Shown piece after piece: positions 17,269-26,524 of a stretch of DNA of 64,000 nt. How positions within the stretch are numbered: position 1 is the stretch's first letter; each line of letters opens with the position of its first letter. Below the pieces are notes generated by a model, which searched no databases, was not told the origin of the DNA, and worked only from the letters and a program-made list of their open reading frames with translations. The position numbers and the translations under genes were made by a program. The stretch is from the NCBI RefSeq assembly GCF_000765905.2, contig NZ_JRPL02000002.1, positions 124,001 through 188,000 on the forward strand, given 5' to 3'. The stretch comes from Helicobacter trogontum (GTDB lineage Bacteria > Campylobacterota > Campylobacteria > Campylobacterales > Helicobacteraceae).

Positions 17269-18438
17269 TTATAACTCCCACTCATCTTTCATTTGCAAGT
17301 GTCCTTGCACCTGTGTCCTAATGTCATCATATATAAAACTTTCTCTAAAGCTATCAATACGTCCACCACTTGCATTTTTATGTCCACCACCATTAAAGCA
17401 CATTTGGCTTAATGCACTCACATCGCAATTTCCATTTGAACGTAAACTCACATTACCTCTATTGCTGACATCCATGTAGAAATCAAATTCCTCATTATCT
17501 TGTAAGAATTTATTTGCTACAACAGAAATACCCCCCATACCATAGCTTAGAAAGCCTACTTTATTTTCAAAATACACCTTGCATTGTTCTTTCTTTGCTT
17601 CAAGTAATCTAACTTGTGCGCGTGAGACGATATTATCCATCGTTTCATTATCTTTATTTCCACCTAGCACTTCTTTTTTAATAAAAAATAACGCATTATC
17701 AAACCCTACTTCATCAAAAGCTTTTCCATCTATGCACCCACCACTTTTTTCTGTATCACATTCAACAAAGAAACTACGACTAGATTCTAGCAACTTAAGC
17801 TTATAGTTTCTATTTTCATCATCAAACATAAAACGATTAAATTCATTACTTGATGCAATAAGGCTCATAGCAACCTTACCACATTCAAAGCCAAAGCCAT
17901 CTTCAAGCCATATATCCACGGAGTTAATCATTTCAACTATAGGTTTTAGCCATTGTTGCACTGAAGTTTCTAGACCAAAACGCTCTAATAGATATTCATA
18001 TGTAATTTTTGTAGCACAACGATTGATGTCAAGGTAATACCAATTATACATGTTTGCACTCTCTTCACCTGTTGCGTGATGATCTAGCAACACAATTTCA
18101 ACATCAACCTGTGTCATCTTTAGCTCTTTGACTTGTTCGCTTAGAAATTTTGATTCATTTAGGGTGAGGTTTAAATCTGTGATAAGGATGATAAATTGCT
18201 CTTTTTGCTGGGTTTTATTGTGTTCTCGTTCCATTTTTATGGGTTTGCCAAACAACATGCTTGTATTATCTGTCTGTATTTTGTGAGATTCTATATCACG
18301 CAAAATAGCCTGTAATCGCACCATAACTTCTCTGCCATAATTTGCGTTATAGAATGTAATGTTTTGGAAAAATTCACGTGAAACAAATTGACAGCCATAG
18401 CCGTCTAAGTCAATATGTGAGAGATGATAAACTTTCAT
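17269..18438 (-). CDS. DHH-family phosphoesterase
   Basis: This 389-residue cytoplasmic metal-dependent phosphoesterase has the DHH-domain motifs HIDLDGYG (Asp10, Asp12), ITDLNLT and LLDHHATG (Asp119-His120-His121), plus a C-terminal DHHA1 domain with the nucleic-acid-binding GGGHKNASGG. The layout is that of NrnA/RecJ-like enzymes that degrade very short RNAs or cyclic dinucleotide products such as pApA; I cannot tell which. A variable, charged insert (about 50-80) separates the first two motifs. It is divergent from a NYN-domain putative ribonuclease 226 bases away, which suggests a joint role in RNA turnover. Start chosen at 18438, with a GAAAGAG sequence upstream. Confidence 0.85.
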   Translation of the reverse strand: MKVYHLSHIDLDGYGCQFVSREFFQNITFYNANYGREVMVRLQAILRDIESHKIQTDNTSMLFGKPIKMEREHNKTQQKEQFIILITDLNLTLNESKFLSEQVKELKMTQVDVEIVLLDHHATGEESANMYNWYYLDINRCATKITYEYLLERFGLETSVQQWLKPIVEMINSVDIWLEDGFGFECGKVAMSLIASSNEFNRFMFDDENRNYKLKLLESSRSFFVECDTEKSGGCIDGKAFDEVGFDNALFFIKKEVLGGNKDNETMDNIVSRAQVRLLEAKKEQCKVYFENKVGFLSYGMGGISVVANKFLQDNEEFDFYMDVSNRGNVSLRSNGNCDVSALSQMCFNGGGHKNASGGRIDSFRESFIYDDIRTQVQGHLQMKDEWEL

Positions 18439-18664
18439 AATAGCTCTTTCTGTGGAAAAATGTATTGTAATTAATCAACACAATTATAGCAAAAAACTTT
18501 CTATTGCAAACATAAATGAGCATTAAGCAAAAGACTATTTGCTTCTTTTTGTAGGTTTCTAAAAGGTTTAATAAACATTGGGCAAAATTTAATGTATTAT
18601 TGTGAGCAAACTAGAGTAATTATTGGGGAATCTTTTTATTCTATATAGAAGGGAGTAACACGAT

Positions 18665-19417
18665 ATGATAGCTATCTTATTTGATTGCGAAAATGTATCA
18701 TCTACACACATTCCGTTTGTTCTAAAGAGACTAGAGCAATTTGGTAGGGTGATTCTTAAATATGCTTTTAAAGATTGGAGTAAGCAAAGTGATTGGACAC
18801 AAAAAGTGATTGAGAGGTATGGCATGATACCTATTCAAGTTTTTCGACATAAGTACTTTAAAAATACAAGTGATTTACGAATCCAGGCGAGTGCTTATAA
18901 GATTTTGTATGAAAGCAATATTCAACATATTTGTATTGTTTCAAGTGATAGTGATTTTAGAGATATAGCATTAGAGATTCAGGCAAAAGGTAGAATCTCA
19001 ATTGGCTTTGGTGAGGTAAAAACACCTCAATCATTACAAAATGCCTATACGCATTTTATCTGTTTGCCGAGTAAAAGTCCAATGATAAGCAACAATGTAA
19101 TAAGCACAAATAAAACATTTGTTGCTGCTCGTAATCATAATAATAAAATATCTACAGCTAAAACCCTGCAGACAAAGCCAACAGAACTCATTATCCTAGA
19201 AAATGCTATTAGGGTTTTACAAAATGCACAAGGATTTTGTCACGTTGCAAAACTTGCTAGGTATTTATTAAAACAAGATGTTAGTTATAGCTTAGATGGA
19301 ATTTTTAGGGCAAAAAAATGGATAAATGTTTTTGAGCGATATCCAAATGCCTTGCATTATGAATACACAGGTGCAAATAATAGCACTCTTATTGTAAGCC
19401 TAAAGAGCAAATCTTAA
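18665..19417 (+). CDS. NYN-domain putative ribonuclease with OST-HTH (LOTUS) domain
   Basis: This 250-residue protein opens with MIAILFDCENVS, the acidic first strand of NYN (PIN-like) nucleases, and carries a second acidic cluster (IVSSDSDFRDIALEI, about 98-112). These residues would hold a metal at a ribonuclease site. After a polar linker, residues 175-250 (ILENAIRVLQNAQGFCHVAKLARYLLKQ) look like an OST-HTH/LOTUS RNA-binding domain, a known partner of bacterial NYN domains. AGGGAG precedes the ATG. It is divergent from the DHH phosphoesterase. The cellular substrate is unknown; activity is inferred from the retained acidic residues. Confidence 0.8.
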   Translation: MIAILFDCENVSSTHIPFVLKRLEQFGRVILKYAFKDWSKQSDWTQKVIERYGMIPIQVFRHKYFKNTSDLRIQASAYKILYESNIQHICIVSSDSDFRDIALEIQAKGRISIGFGEVKTPQSLQNAYTHFICLPSKSPMISNNVISTNKTFVAARNHNNKISTAKTLQTKPTELIILENAIRVLQNAQGFCHVAKLARYLLKQDVSYSLDGIFRAKKWINVFERYPNALHYEYTGANNSTLIVSLKSKS

Positions 19418-19606
19418 AATCTGTTGAGGTTATGGATTATTATATATTCTTATTGTGCATTGCATGAGTATGTAGGATGGTTAGAGTGACATGCGTAGTA
19501 TCGTGTTGTATATCTTTAAGCACACTGCAAACACTTTAATATCCTGCAATAACATATCAATACATTTTTTAGTGTTGTTGTGTAAAAGTTTGAAATAATG
19601 CGTTTG

Positions 19607-19623
19607 TGTGGGTTGTACCCACA
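19607..19623. terminator. Perfect 7-bp hairpin between convergent genes
   Basis: TGTGGGT (19607-19613), loop TGT, then ACCCACA (19617-19623). It lies between the ends of the NYN gene (+) and an amino-acid binding lipoprotein gene (-). There is no T run on either side, so it may be a bidirectional pause or RNA-stabilising hairpin rather than an intrinsic terminator. Confidence 0.45.
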
Positions 19624-19684
19624 ACATAACCTTGAGATAAGACACTCTCGCCTAATTAGAGCTACAAGGATTATATATCATGTA

Positions 19685-20539
19685 TTACTTTGTAAAAATA
19701 ACCATATCAGCAGTAATTTCACTACCAAATTCATTAGCTAAAGTTGCCTCATAAGCCTCTTTGAAAAACCCTTCTTTTCGCAAAGTATCAATTTCTGCAT
19801 TAAGCCAATCAAGCAACTCTTTATTGCCTTGTTTAACTGCCGGAGCAATTACATCCTGTTCGCCAAGAGATTGGATTCCAACCTTGTAATCTGGATTATG
19901 TTTTACCCATGCATAAAGCATTGTAGAATCATGAGCTAAGGCGTCGCCTTTCCCTTGTTGGAATGCTTGAAATGTTTCTGTATTTTGCTCAAATTTGAGT
20001 AAATTTATACCGCTCTGTTTGCTAAAGTAAATATCAGCAGTTGTGCCTTTATTTACTATTAAGGTTTTACCTTGCAGCTGCTCCTCACTCGTGATGGTTC
20101 CACCTTTGCTTACAACACCTAATGTTACTTTCATGTAAGGTTGTGCAAAATCTACTTGTTTTTCTCGCTCGGGTGTCTTTGTAAAGTTTGCCATGATAAT
20201 ATCAACTTTGTTTGCTTTCAGAGCACTTGCACGCGCCGCAGCTTCAACAGGCACAAACTCAATCTTATTTTCATCGCCCAGCAAATCTTTTGCAAAACGT
20301 TTTGCAATATATACATCAAAGCCTTTATACTCATTATCTGCATAATATCCAAATGGCGGTTTATCGCTAAATACACCTATGCGAATCTTGCCATTATTCT
20401 TGATTGTTTCAATGGCACTTTCTTGCTGTTTTGCTTCTTTCTGCTTAGAATCTCCGCATGCAAGCAATCCAAACATAATTGCACCACCTAAGACTAATGC
20501 CATACTAGAACGAAATATTCCCTTATAATTAAAAGCCAT
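19685..20539 (-). CDS. Amino-acid ABC transporter substrate-binding lipoprotein (CjaA/PEB1-like)
   Basis: This 284-residue protein of solute-binding family 3 has a signal peptide ending in the lipobox LLAC, so it is a lipoprotein. The body starts with IRIGVFSDKPPFGYYADNEYKGFDVYIAKRFA and contains ANFTKTPEREKQVDFAQPYM, both typical of polar amino-acid binding proteins. It is close in style to C. jejuni CjaA (cysteine/cystine) and PEB1 (aspartate/glutamate), but ligand choice cannot be read off. No permease or ATPase gene is adjacent; these would have to lie elsewhere. GGGAG lies before the ATG. The gene follows a Hof-like porin on the same strand with 155 bases between. Confidence 0.88.
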   Translation of the reverse strand: MAFNYKGIFRSSMALVLGGAIMFGLLACGDSKQKEAKQQESAIETIKNNGKIRIGVFSDKPPFGYYADNEYKGFDVYIAKRFAKDLLGDENKIEFVPVEAAARASALKANKVDIIMANFTKTPEREKQVDFAQPYMKVTLGVVSKGGTITSEEQLQGKTLIVNKGTTADIYFSKQSGINLLKFEQNTETFQAFQQGKGDALAHDSTMLYAWVKHNPDYKVGIQSLGEQDVIAPAVKQGNKELLDWLNAEIDTLRKEGFFKEAYEATLANEFGSEITADMVIFTK

Positions 20540-20694
20540 ACAATGCTCCCTTTCAAAATAAAAATACTAGAGTTGCAAGTGTAGCATATTTATTGCCTAT
20601 GTGTAATAAAATTATAAAAATATTGCATTATGGTAAGACATTGTAAATATGAACTCTATAATTTATAGTTTATTACTAATATAGTTATAACATA

Positions 20695-21972
20695 TTAGAA
20701 CATAAAACGCAACCCAGCATTAATCTCAAGTGTATTTGGTACACCTTTGCTAAAATGTGTGCTGCTTATGTGTGTAATTGCACTTAGAGTTTGCGTGATA
20801 CCAAACTCAAGCATAGCATTAAATTCATTTTGCATAAGATTTTTTTGATTGCCACCATAATAACTTGAACCATTAAAAAAAGTTGCACCATAGGCAAAAT
20901 ACATATTCAACTTATTATCAAGTAATCCAAGCCTTGTTGCTGCATAGATTAAATGAGCATTGTTTCCCATTTTTATAGCACGACCACCCCATACAAAAAA
21001 AGGCTGAATGTTTGTATAAAAAGTGCTTGACATATCTGCTTGTGTACCATTGCCAACACCTAAAATCCCAAGACTACCCATACCCGCATTACCACTTGCA
21101 ACATAGCCAATCATAGCATCAATATTTTTATATCCAATTGTAATTTTTGAATCAAAAAGAAATGTGTTATTGTGGAAAGATTTTAAGCTCTTGTGATCTT
21201 CAAAACTTCCAGCAAAGCCCAAATCAGCACCAAGCCACCACACATTACCGCCATTAAACCTTGTAGCAAAATGCCCTCTTATGCCAGCAGTTGCAAACAC
21301 ATTTGGTATAAAAGTGCTAAAACCATTGATATATGAACTATTTTTTATATCCTTTTGATCTCCGTTGAAATAATATCTTAATCCAACGTTAAACCAACCT
21401 GTTTTATCAAGGGGCATGAATTTTGTTATTTCATAATAACTTACACGACCATAATTATACGCCCATATAGCTTCAATGACAAGATTTCGAATACTCCCAT
21501 TCCTTACCCAAATTCCATCAATTAGATGGTTAATCCATGGGCTAATGGGTTGAAATCTCCCAGCCTTAATCGCAGTATCACCATCAAAGTATTCTACAAA
21601 TGATTCTCCTAGTGCGACGCTACTACCACCTAGTATCTCATTTCCTGTATTATTGTAAAAGTATCGTTTTACACCATCATTGTAATTGAGTAAACCTTGA
21701 GAAGCACGAAAGGATATTGCCGCACGTAGATTGTAATAAAACCCAGTTGTATAACCAAGTCCAACAGAAGCATTTAATAATCCTGTATTACCTAAAAAAC
21801 GATTTGATCCATATAAATTATTAGCATAGTACCCACCGCCACCACTTGACATGTAATGTCCGTATAATACAATGTCAACTTGTTTTGTACCATTTAATAA
21901 CGCAGAATCAAGAGTCTTATATTGCCCAAAGGCTAAAGCAATTGCAAAAAAAAGTAGAATAAAAATACGCAT
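20695..21972 (-). CDS. Outer membrane protein, Helicobacter Hof-like family
   Basis: This 425-residue beta-barrel protein has a short signal peptide (FILLFFAIALAFG) and repeated strand-like stretches rich in Gly, Asn, Tyr and Phe. It ends in NAGLRFMF, an aromatic C terminus. The motif AIKAGRFQPISPWINHLIDGIWVRN is characteristic of the Helicobacter Hof/OprD-like porin group. It likely passes small nutrients across the outer membrane. AAGGAGTG lies before the ATG. It follows panC by 66 bases on the same strand, perhaps on one transcript, and precedes an amino-acid binding lipoprotein, which would fit a nutrient-uptake role. Confidence 0.85.
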   Translation of the reverse strand: MRIFILLFFAIALAFGQYKTLDSALLNGTKQVDIVLYGHYMSSGGGGYYANNLYGSNRFLGNTGLLNASVGLGYTTGFYYNLRAAISFRASQGLLNYNDGVKRYFYNNTGNEILGGSSVALGESFVEYFDGDTAIKAGRFQPISPWINHLIDGIWVRNGSIRNLVIEAIWAYNYGRVSYYEITKFMPLDKTGWFNVGLRYYFNGDQKDIKNSSYINGFSTFIPNVFATAGIRGHFATRFNGGNVWWLGADLGFAGSFEDHKSLKSFHNNTFLFDSKITIGYKNIDAMIGYVASGNAGMGSLGILGVGNGTQADMSSTFYTNIQPFFVWGGRAIKMGNNAHLIYAATRLGLLDNKLNMYFAYGATFFNGSSYYGGNQKNLMQNEFNAMLEFGITQTLSAITHISSTHFSKGVPNTLEINAGLRFMF

Positions 21973-22038
21973 AACACTCCTTGTTGCATATAGAATCTAG
22001 AAAGTAAGATTGTGTAAAGCGGAATAAAATAAAGTTTG

Positions 22039-23037
22039 CTATTCTATCCAAAGATTATCAAGCAATCGTATCTTCCCAATACGAACTACAAGTAAAAAAA
22101 TACAATTCTTTGCTGTTGTGGCAAAAGTTAAATCATGGTTATAAAAATCCATGTAATCTATTGATAGATTCTCTAATATTTGCATTGCTTCTTGCTTTAA
22201 TATAGCAATATCTCTTTGGTTGTGTTGTGTGATGAGGTTTTGCAAGTGTAGTATCGTCCTTGGTATAGCAAGAGCAAGCTTTCTCTCATCCTCATTTAAG
22301 TATATATTTCTTGAGCTTAGAGCTAGGTTGTCATGATCGCGCACTATCGGCATACCTATAATTTCTATTGGTAAGCATAAGTGTTGTACCATTTTTTTTA
22401 TAATGAGTAGTTGTTGTGCATCTTTTTGTCCAAAATATGCTCTTGTTGGTGTTATAAGATTAAAGAGCTTTAGTACAACTTGCAAGACACCCCTAAAATG
22501 TGTTGGGCGATAATAACCCTCAAGAATGTAGCCCATTTTTCTTGGTGGCTCTATCGTGACTTCGTCATCTTCTGTGTATAGAATATTAGCTGATGGGGCA
22601 AACACAATATCAGCTCCGATTTCTCTACACATTTCAATATCTTTTTCAAGTGTGCGTGGGTAGGTTGATAGATCTTCTGTGGGACCAAATTGTGTTGGAT
22701 TAACAAAAATGGATGCAACTGCTATGTGATTTTGTGCTACGTTGGCTTTTATAAGACTTTTATGTCCATTATGTAATGCACCCATAGTTGGTGTTAATCC
22801 AATATCAAGCATTGTGAAATGGAGCTTGGAATTTTTATCTTCGTTTTGTAGTATTGCATGATTCATACCTGTTTGGATGCAATGTATAGTTTGTGTATTA
22901 TTTGTCTCAATCTTTGTTTGCAAAAACGCAAGATATTCTTGTTGTTTTATCTGTAAGGCTTGTTTTAATTCTTCTTTTGTTGTTGCGATAATGCAATCTT
23001 TATTGTTTTGCTTAAACTCCCTGTAATCTTGCAACAT
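22039..23037 (-). CDS. panC: Pantothenate synthetase with a 47-residue insert
   Basis: PanC joins pantoate and beta-alanine with ATP in the cytoplasm, giving pantothenate for coenzyme A. The ATP site PTMGALHNGH is at 83-92, with NPTQFGP, the FGQKDAQQ segment and RDHDNLALSSRN later. The protein is 332 residues against about 280 normally. The excess is an insert at about 30-76, between the first helix (IATTKEELKQALQ) and the strand leading to PTMGALH. It is polar and low in conservation-like features. AGAGGAAC precedes the ATG. The product feeds CoaBC, also encoded in this window. Confidence 0.95.
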   Translation of the reverse strand: MLQDYREFKQNNKDCIIATTKEELKQALQIKQQEYLAFLQTKIETNNTQTIHCIQTGMNHAILQNEDKNSKLHFTMLDIGLTPTMGALHNGHKSLIKANVAQNHIAVASIFVNPTQFGPTEDLSTYPRTLEKDIEMCREIGADIVFAPSANILYTEDDEVTIEPPRKMGYILEGYYRPTHFRGVLQVVLKLFNLITPTRAYFGQKDAQQLLIIKKMVQHLCLPIEIIGMPIVRDHDNLALSSRNIYLNEDERKLALAIPRTILHLQNLITQHNQRDIAILKQEAMQILENLSIDYMDFYNHDLTFATTAKNCIFLLVVRIGKIRLLDNLWIE

Positions 23038-23594
23038 AATATAGTTCCTCTGTTGTTATGAAATAAAACGTTATTGTAGCGATTTCTTCAAACCTTTTGT
23101 GGATTTGGTGACAAAAAACATCAGATTTTATTTTATAACTCTAGATTCTAAATTATTTCAATTTATTGCACAAATATACTTCAAATATTCACATTATTAT
23201 ATTTCTTGGTGTATAATCTTGTTGGCAAGATACTTTATGTGTTACTTAATAATACAATTATATAATAGGCTTGTATATTTAAGTAACATATTGTTTATTG
23301 CAAAAAAATCTATGGAATCTTTTTATGGAATGCTTGTGTAACCGCATTTTTATCATTAAAATTTTCTTTTTAATTTTCACACATTAAAAATTTATGTGTA
23401 TTTCCCAAGTCTATCTAACAAAAATAAAATCTGATAAGTAAATAAATATTGTGTAAAAAAGTAATCATAAGATAATTAAAATGCAAAACATTGTATGTTT
23501 TTTATATTTTTTTCCTTTTGTTGTGTTACATTTTAGCCAAGCATTTTGCAAGACAAGATGATTTTTACAATTTTTGATATAAAGGATGGATTCT
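23038..23594. other. Intergenic region, 557 bp, possible gene relic
   Basis: Very AT-rich region between divergent panC (-) and gabT (+). An 80-codon frame at 23099-23341 has no ribosome binding site and repetitive hydrophobic content, and is not called. A 20-bp sequence at 23069-23088 plus 100 (that is, 23169-23188) recurs exactly at 32347-32366. Confidence 0.5.
23169..23188. repeat. 20-bp exact repeat, copy 1
   Basis: The 20 bases here are identical to 32347-32366, in the same orientation. Both copies lie in gene-free DNA. On the minus strand both can be read as IFEVYLC followed by divergent residues, so they may be relics of one gene family. Confidence 0.7.
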
Positions 23595-24851
23595 ATGAGT
23601 GACTTAATGAAACGCAGAGAAGAAGCAACACCAAAGGGTATTGGTGTGTTGTGTGACTGGTTTGTAGAGAAAGCAGAAAACGCAACGCTTTGGGATACAA
23701 ACGGTAAAGAGTATATTGACTTTGCCGCTGGTATTGCAGTGCTTAATGTTGGACATCGGCATCCAAGAATAATTGAAGCGGTAAAAAAACAACTTGCCTA
23801 TTTTACACATACAGCATATCAAGTAACACCTTATGAAAGTTACATTGAACTAGCAGAAAAAATTAATGAATTAGCACCAATTAGCGGCAAAAAAAAGACT
23901 TGCTTTTTTACTACAGGTGGAGAGGCTACAGAAAATGCTATCAAGGTGGCAAAGGCAAAAACAAAAAGATATGGTATTATCGCTTTTGGCGGAAGCTTCC
24001 ATGGTAGAACAGCAGCAGCAGTGGGTATGACAGGTAAAGTTGTACCTTATAAGGCTGAACTTGGTATAGGTATGGTTGGAATCTATCATGGACTTTATCC
24101 AAATAAATTGCATAACATCAGTGTAGAAGACGCGTTAAAAAGCCTTGATCATATTTGTAAAAGTTCTATATCACCTTATGATGTTGCAGCTATTATCTTT
24201 GAACCAGTACAAGGTGAAGGTGGATTTAATCCTGCACCTAAAGAGTTTGTTGAAGGTTTGCGTGCGTTTGCTGATAAATATGGTATTGTCTTAATTGCTG
24301 ATGAAGTGCAAACAGGATTTGGCAGAACTGGTAAGTTGTTTGCAATGGAATATCATAGTGTTTCACCTGATATCATTTGTATGGCAAAAAGCCTTGGTGG
24401 TGGATTCCCTATCTCTGGAATCGTGGGCAAGGCTGAGATTATGGATTGTGTAAGTGCTGGTGGTATGGGCGGAACTTATGCAGGTAGCCCTCTTGCAACT
24501 GCAGCTGGACTTGAAGTATTAAAGATTATAAAAGAAGAAAATTTGCTTGATAGATCAAACAAACTTGGAGAGCAACTCAAGAATTTCTTGCAAGGATTGG
24601 GACATAAAGAGATTGCTGAAGTGCGTGCAGTAGGCTCTATGGTAGCAGTCGAATTTTTCAAAAATAATGAGCCAAGCAGTGATATTGCGAAAAAGGTGCA
24701 AACACTTGCTATGTCAAAAGGCTTGTTGTTGCTTACTTGTGGTAGTTATGGCAATGTTATTCGCTTCCTTTATCCACTTACTATTCCACAAGAGCAATTT
24801 GATAAAGCGTTGAATATCCTTAAAGAAGTTATTGCGGAGGCGGTAAAATGA
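23595..24851 (+). CDS. gabT: 4-aminobutyrate aminotransferase
   Basis: This is a PLP enzyme that moves the amino group of GABA to 2-oxoglutarate, giving succinic semialdehyde. The class III aminotransferase motifs are clear: FTTGGEATENAIKVAKA, GSFHGRTAAAVGMTG, IFEPVQGEGGF, LIADEVQTGFGRTG, and the PLP lysine Lys265 in MAKSLGGGFP. About 418 residues is normal. I prefer the ATG at 23595 (MSDLMKRREEATPKG, like E. coli GabT) over one nine bases earlier, because AAAGGATG then sits at the right distance. The stop overlaps the start of gabD by 4 bases (ATGA), so the two are translationally coupled. Confidence 0.95.
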   Translation: MSDLMKRREEATPKGIGVLCDWFVEKAENATLWDTNGKEYIDFAAGIAVLNVGHRHPRIIEAVKKQLAYFTHTAYQVTPYESYIELAEKINELAPISGKKKTCFFTTGGEATENAIKVAKAKTKRYGIIAFGGSFHGRTAAAVGMTGKVVPYKAELGIGMVGIYHGLYPNKLHNISVEDALKSLDHICKSSISPYDVAAIIFEPVQGEGGFNPAPKEFVEGLRAFADKYGIVLIADEVQTGFGRTGKLFAMEYHSVSPDIICMAKSLGGGFPISGIVGKAEIMDCVSAGGMGGTYAGSPLATAAGLEVLKIIKEENLLDRSNKLGEQLKNFLQGLGHKEIAEVRAVGSMVAVEFFKNNEPSSDIAKKVQTLAMSKGLLLLTCGSYGNVIRFLYPLTIPQEQFDKALNILKEVIAEAVK

Positions 24852-26293
24852 GTTTGAACGCACAGCATTTAGCACTTTTGGAGCATGAATTTGTCTCTCA
24901 AAGTAAAAAGGATGGATTTATAGCGGTTAATAATCCTGCAACAGGTGAAGATTTAGCATTTGTGTATGATGTAAAAGAGCAAGAACTGCAAGATATTATT
25001 GTAAAGTCTCAGGCTGCGCAAAAAAAATGGGCAGCTCTTTTAGCCGTCGAGAGAGCAAATATTCTTTTGAAGTGGTATGATTTAATGCTTGAACATAAAC
25101 AAGCATTAGCTGAAATTCTTACGCAAGAGATGGGTAAACCACTCGCTGAAGCAAGTGGTGAGATTGTATATGCAGCTAACTTTATCCGTTGGTTTGCTGA
25201 AGAATGTAGACGTATTGATGGTGATATTTTACAATCTGCACAACAAAATCAGAAGCTACTTGTACTTAAGCAGCCTATAGGTGTTTGTGGGGCGATTACT
25301 CCGTGGAATTTTCCTTCAGCTATGATTACAAGAAAAGCTGCACCAGCTCTTGCGAGCGGTTGTTCTATGATTGTAAAACCTGCTACACAGACGCCTTTAA
25401 GTGCGTATGCACTTTTAGTGCTTGCATATAAAGCTGGGATTCCAAAAGATTTATTACAGGTTGTAACGGGTAAAGCTAGTATGATCAGCAAGGTGCTTTG
25501 TGAATCTGATATCGTGAGAAAAATCACTTTCACAGGTTCAACAGAAGTTGGCAGAACCCTCATGGCTCAAAGTGCAAATACGATTAAAAAACTTTCATTG
25601 GAGCTAGGTGGTAATGCTCCATTTATTGTTTTTGATGATGCTAATGTTGATGAAGCTGTGAAGGGTATGCTTGCTTCTAAATTCCGCAATAGTGGACAAA
25701 CTTGTGTATGTGCAAATAGAATCTATGTGCAAAGTGGAATCTATGATAAAGTGGCACAAGCATTAAAACAAGAAGTAGAGAAGTTGCAAGTTGGTAACGG
25801 CTTGGAGTCTGGAACGACACAAGGTCCTCTTATTGATACAAAGGCTGTTGCAAAGGTGGAAGAACATATTGCTGATGCAACAAGTAAGGGTGCAAAAATA
25901 TTAAGCGGTGGTAAAGCACATGCTAAGGGGTTAAGCTTTTTTGAACCTACGATTTTGACTGGTGTTACAAAAGATATGGCGGTAGCAAGAGAAGAGACTT
26001 TTGGTCCGTTAGCACCACTCTTTAAGTTTGATACAGAGGAAGAAGTTATTGCTATGGCAAACAATACGGAATTTGGATTAGCAGCATATCTTTACACAAA
26101 TAATGCAGCAAGACAATGGCGTGTTGGTGAAGCATTGGAGTATGGTATCGTTGGTATTAATACTGGGATTATCTCAACTGAAGTTGCACCATTTGGTGGC
26201 GTAAAACAAAGTGGCTTAGGTAGAGAAGGTTCAAAGTATGGTATCGATGATTACCTTGAAATTAAATATATGTGTGTGAATCTAGGTAATTAA
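24848..26293 (+). CDS. gabD: Succinate-semialdehyde dehydrogenase
   Basis: The enzyme oxidises succinic semialdehyde to succinate with NAD(P)+, completing GABA use begun by GabT. At 481 residues it has the usual size. Aldehyde dehydrogenase motifs are present: GAITPWNFPSAM, VKPATQTPLSA, FTGSTEVGR, the general base region LELGGNAPFIVFDDA, and the nucleophile Cys286 in GQTCVCANR. The unusual CVC spacing keeps the catalytic cysteine. The 4-base overlap with gabT and the strong hairpin just after the stop indicate a two-gene transcript. Confidence 0.95.
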   Translation: MSLNAQHLALLEHEFVSQSKKDGFIAVNNPATGEDLAFVYDVKEQELQDIIVKSQAAQKKWAALLAVERANILLKWYDLMLEHKQALAEILTQEMGKPLAEASGEIVYAANFIRWFAEECRRIDGDILQSAQQNQKLLVLKQPIGVCGAITPWNFPSAMITRKAAPALASGCSMIVKPATQTPLSAYALLVLAYKAGIPKDLLQVVTGKASMISKVLCESDIVRKITFTGSTEVGRTLMAQSANTIKKLSLELGGNAPFIVFDDANVDEAVKGMLASKFRNSGQTCVCANRIYVQSGIYDKVAQALKQEVEKLQVGNGLESGTTQGPLIDTKAVAKVEEHIADATSKGAKILSGGKAHAKGLSFFEPTILTGVTKDMAVAREETFGPLAPLFKFDTEEEVIAMANNTEFGLAAYLYTNNAARQWRVGEALEYGIVGINTGIISTEVAPFGGVKQSGLGREGSKYGIDDYLEIKYMCVNLGN

Positions 26294-26308
26294 TAATCAC
26301 ACACTTTG

Positions 26309-26345
26309 ATGGCTTTGCAATAAGGTATTGCAAAGCCATTTTAAT
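26309..26345 (+). terminator. Strong intrinsic terminator after gabTD
   Basis: A perfect 13-bp stem, ATGGCTTTGCAAT (26309-26321) with ATTGCAAAGCCAT (26327-26339), encloses the loop AAGGT and is followed by TTTTAAT. It lies 16 bases after the gabD stop and separates gabTD from the permease gene. Confidence 0.9.
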
Positions 26346-26524
26346 CTATAACAATTTTTTATACAAAGCAATGTATTCTCATGTTAGTTTAGAATTAATG
26401 TTTGATATATATCTCAACATTGGCTTATAGGTCAATGTTGTCATTGCATTAAATCTTAGTGTAAAACACAAATTTATCACTACTTTATTGTAGTCAAAAA
26501 ATAAGAATAGTTGAGGAGCATATA

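Noticed and set aside
23099-23341. An 80-codon plus-strand frame between panC and gabT.
   Set aside because: It has no ribosome binding site and its composition is that of AT-rich spacer (repetitive Ile, Tyr, Leu). No family resemblance.
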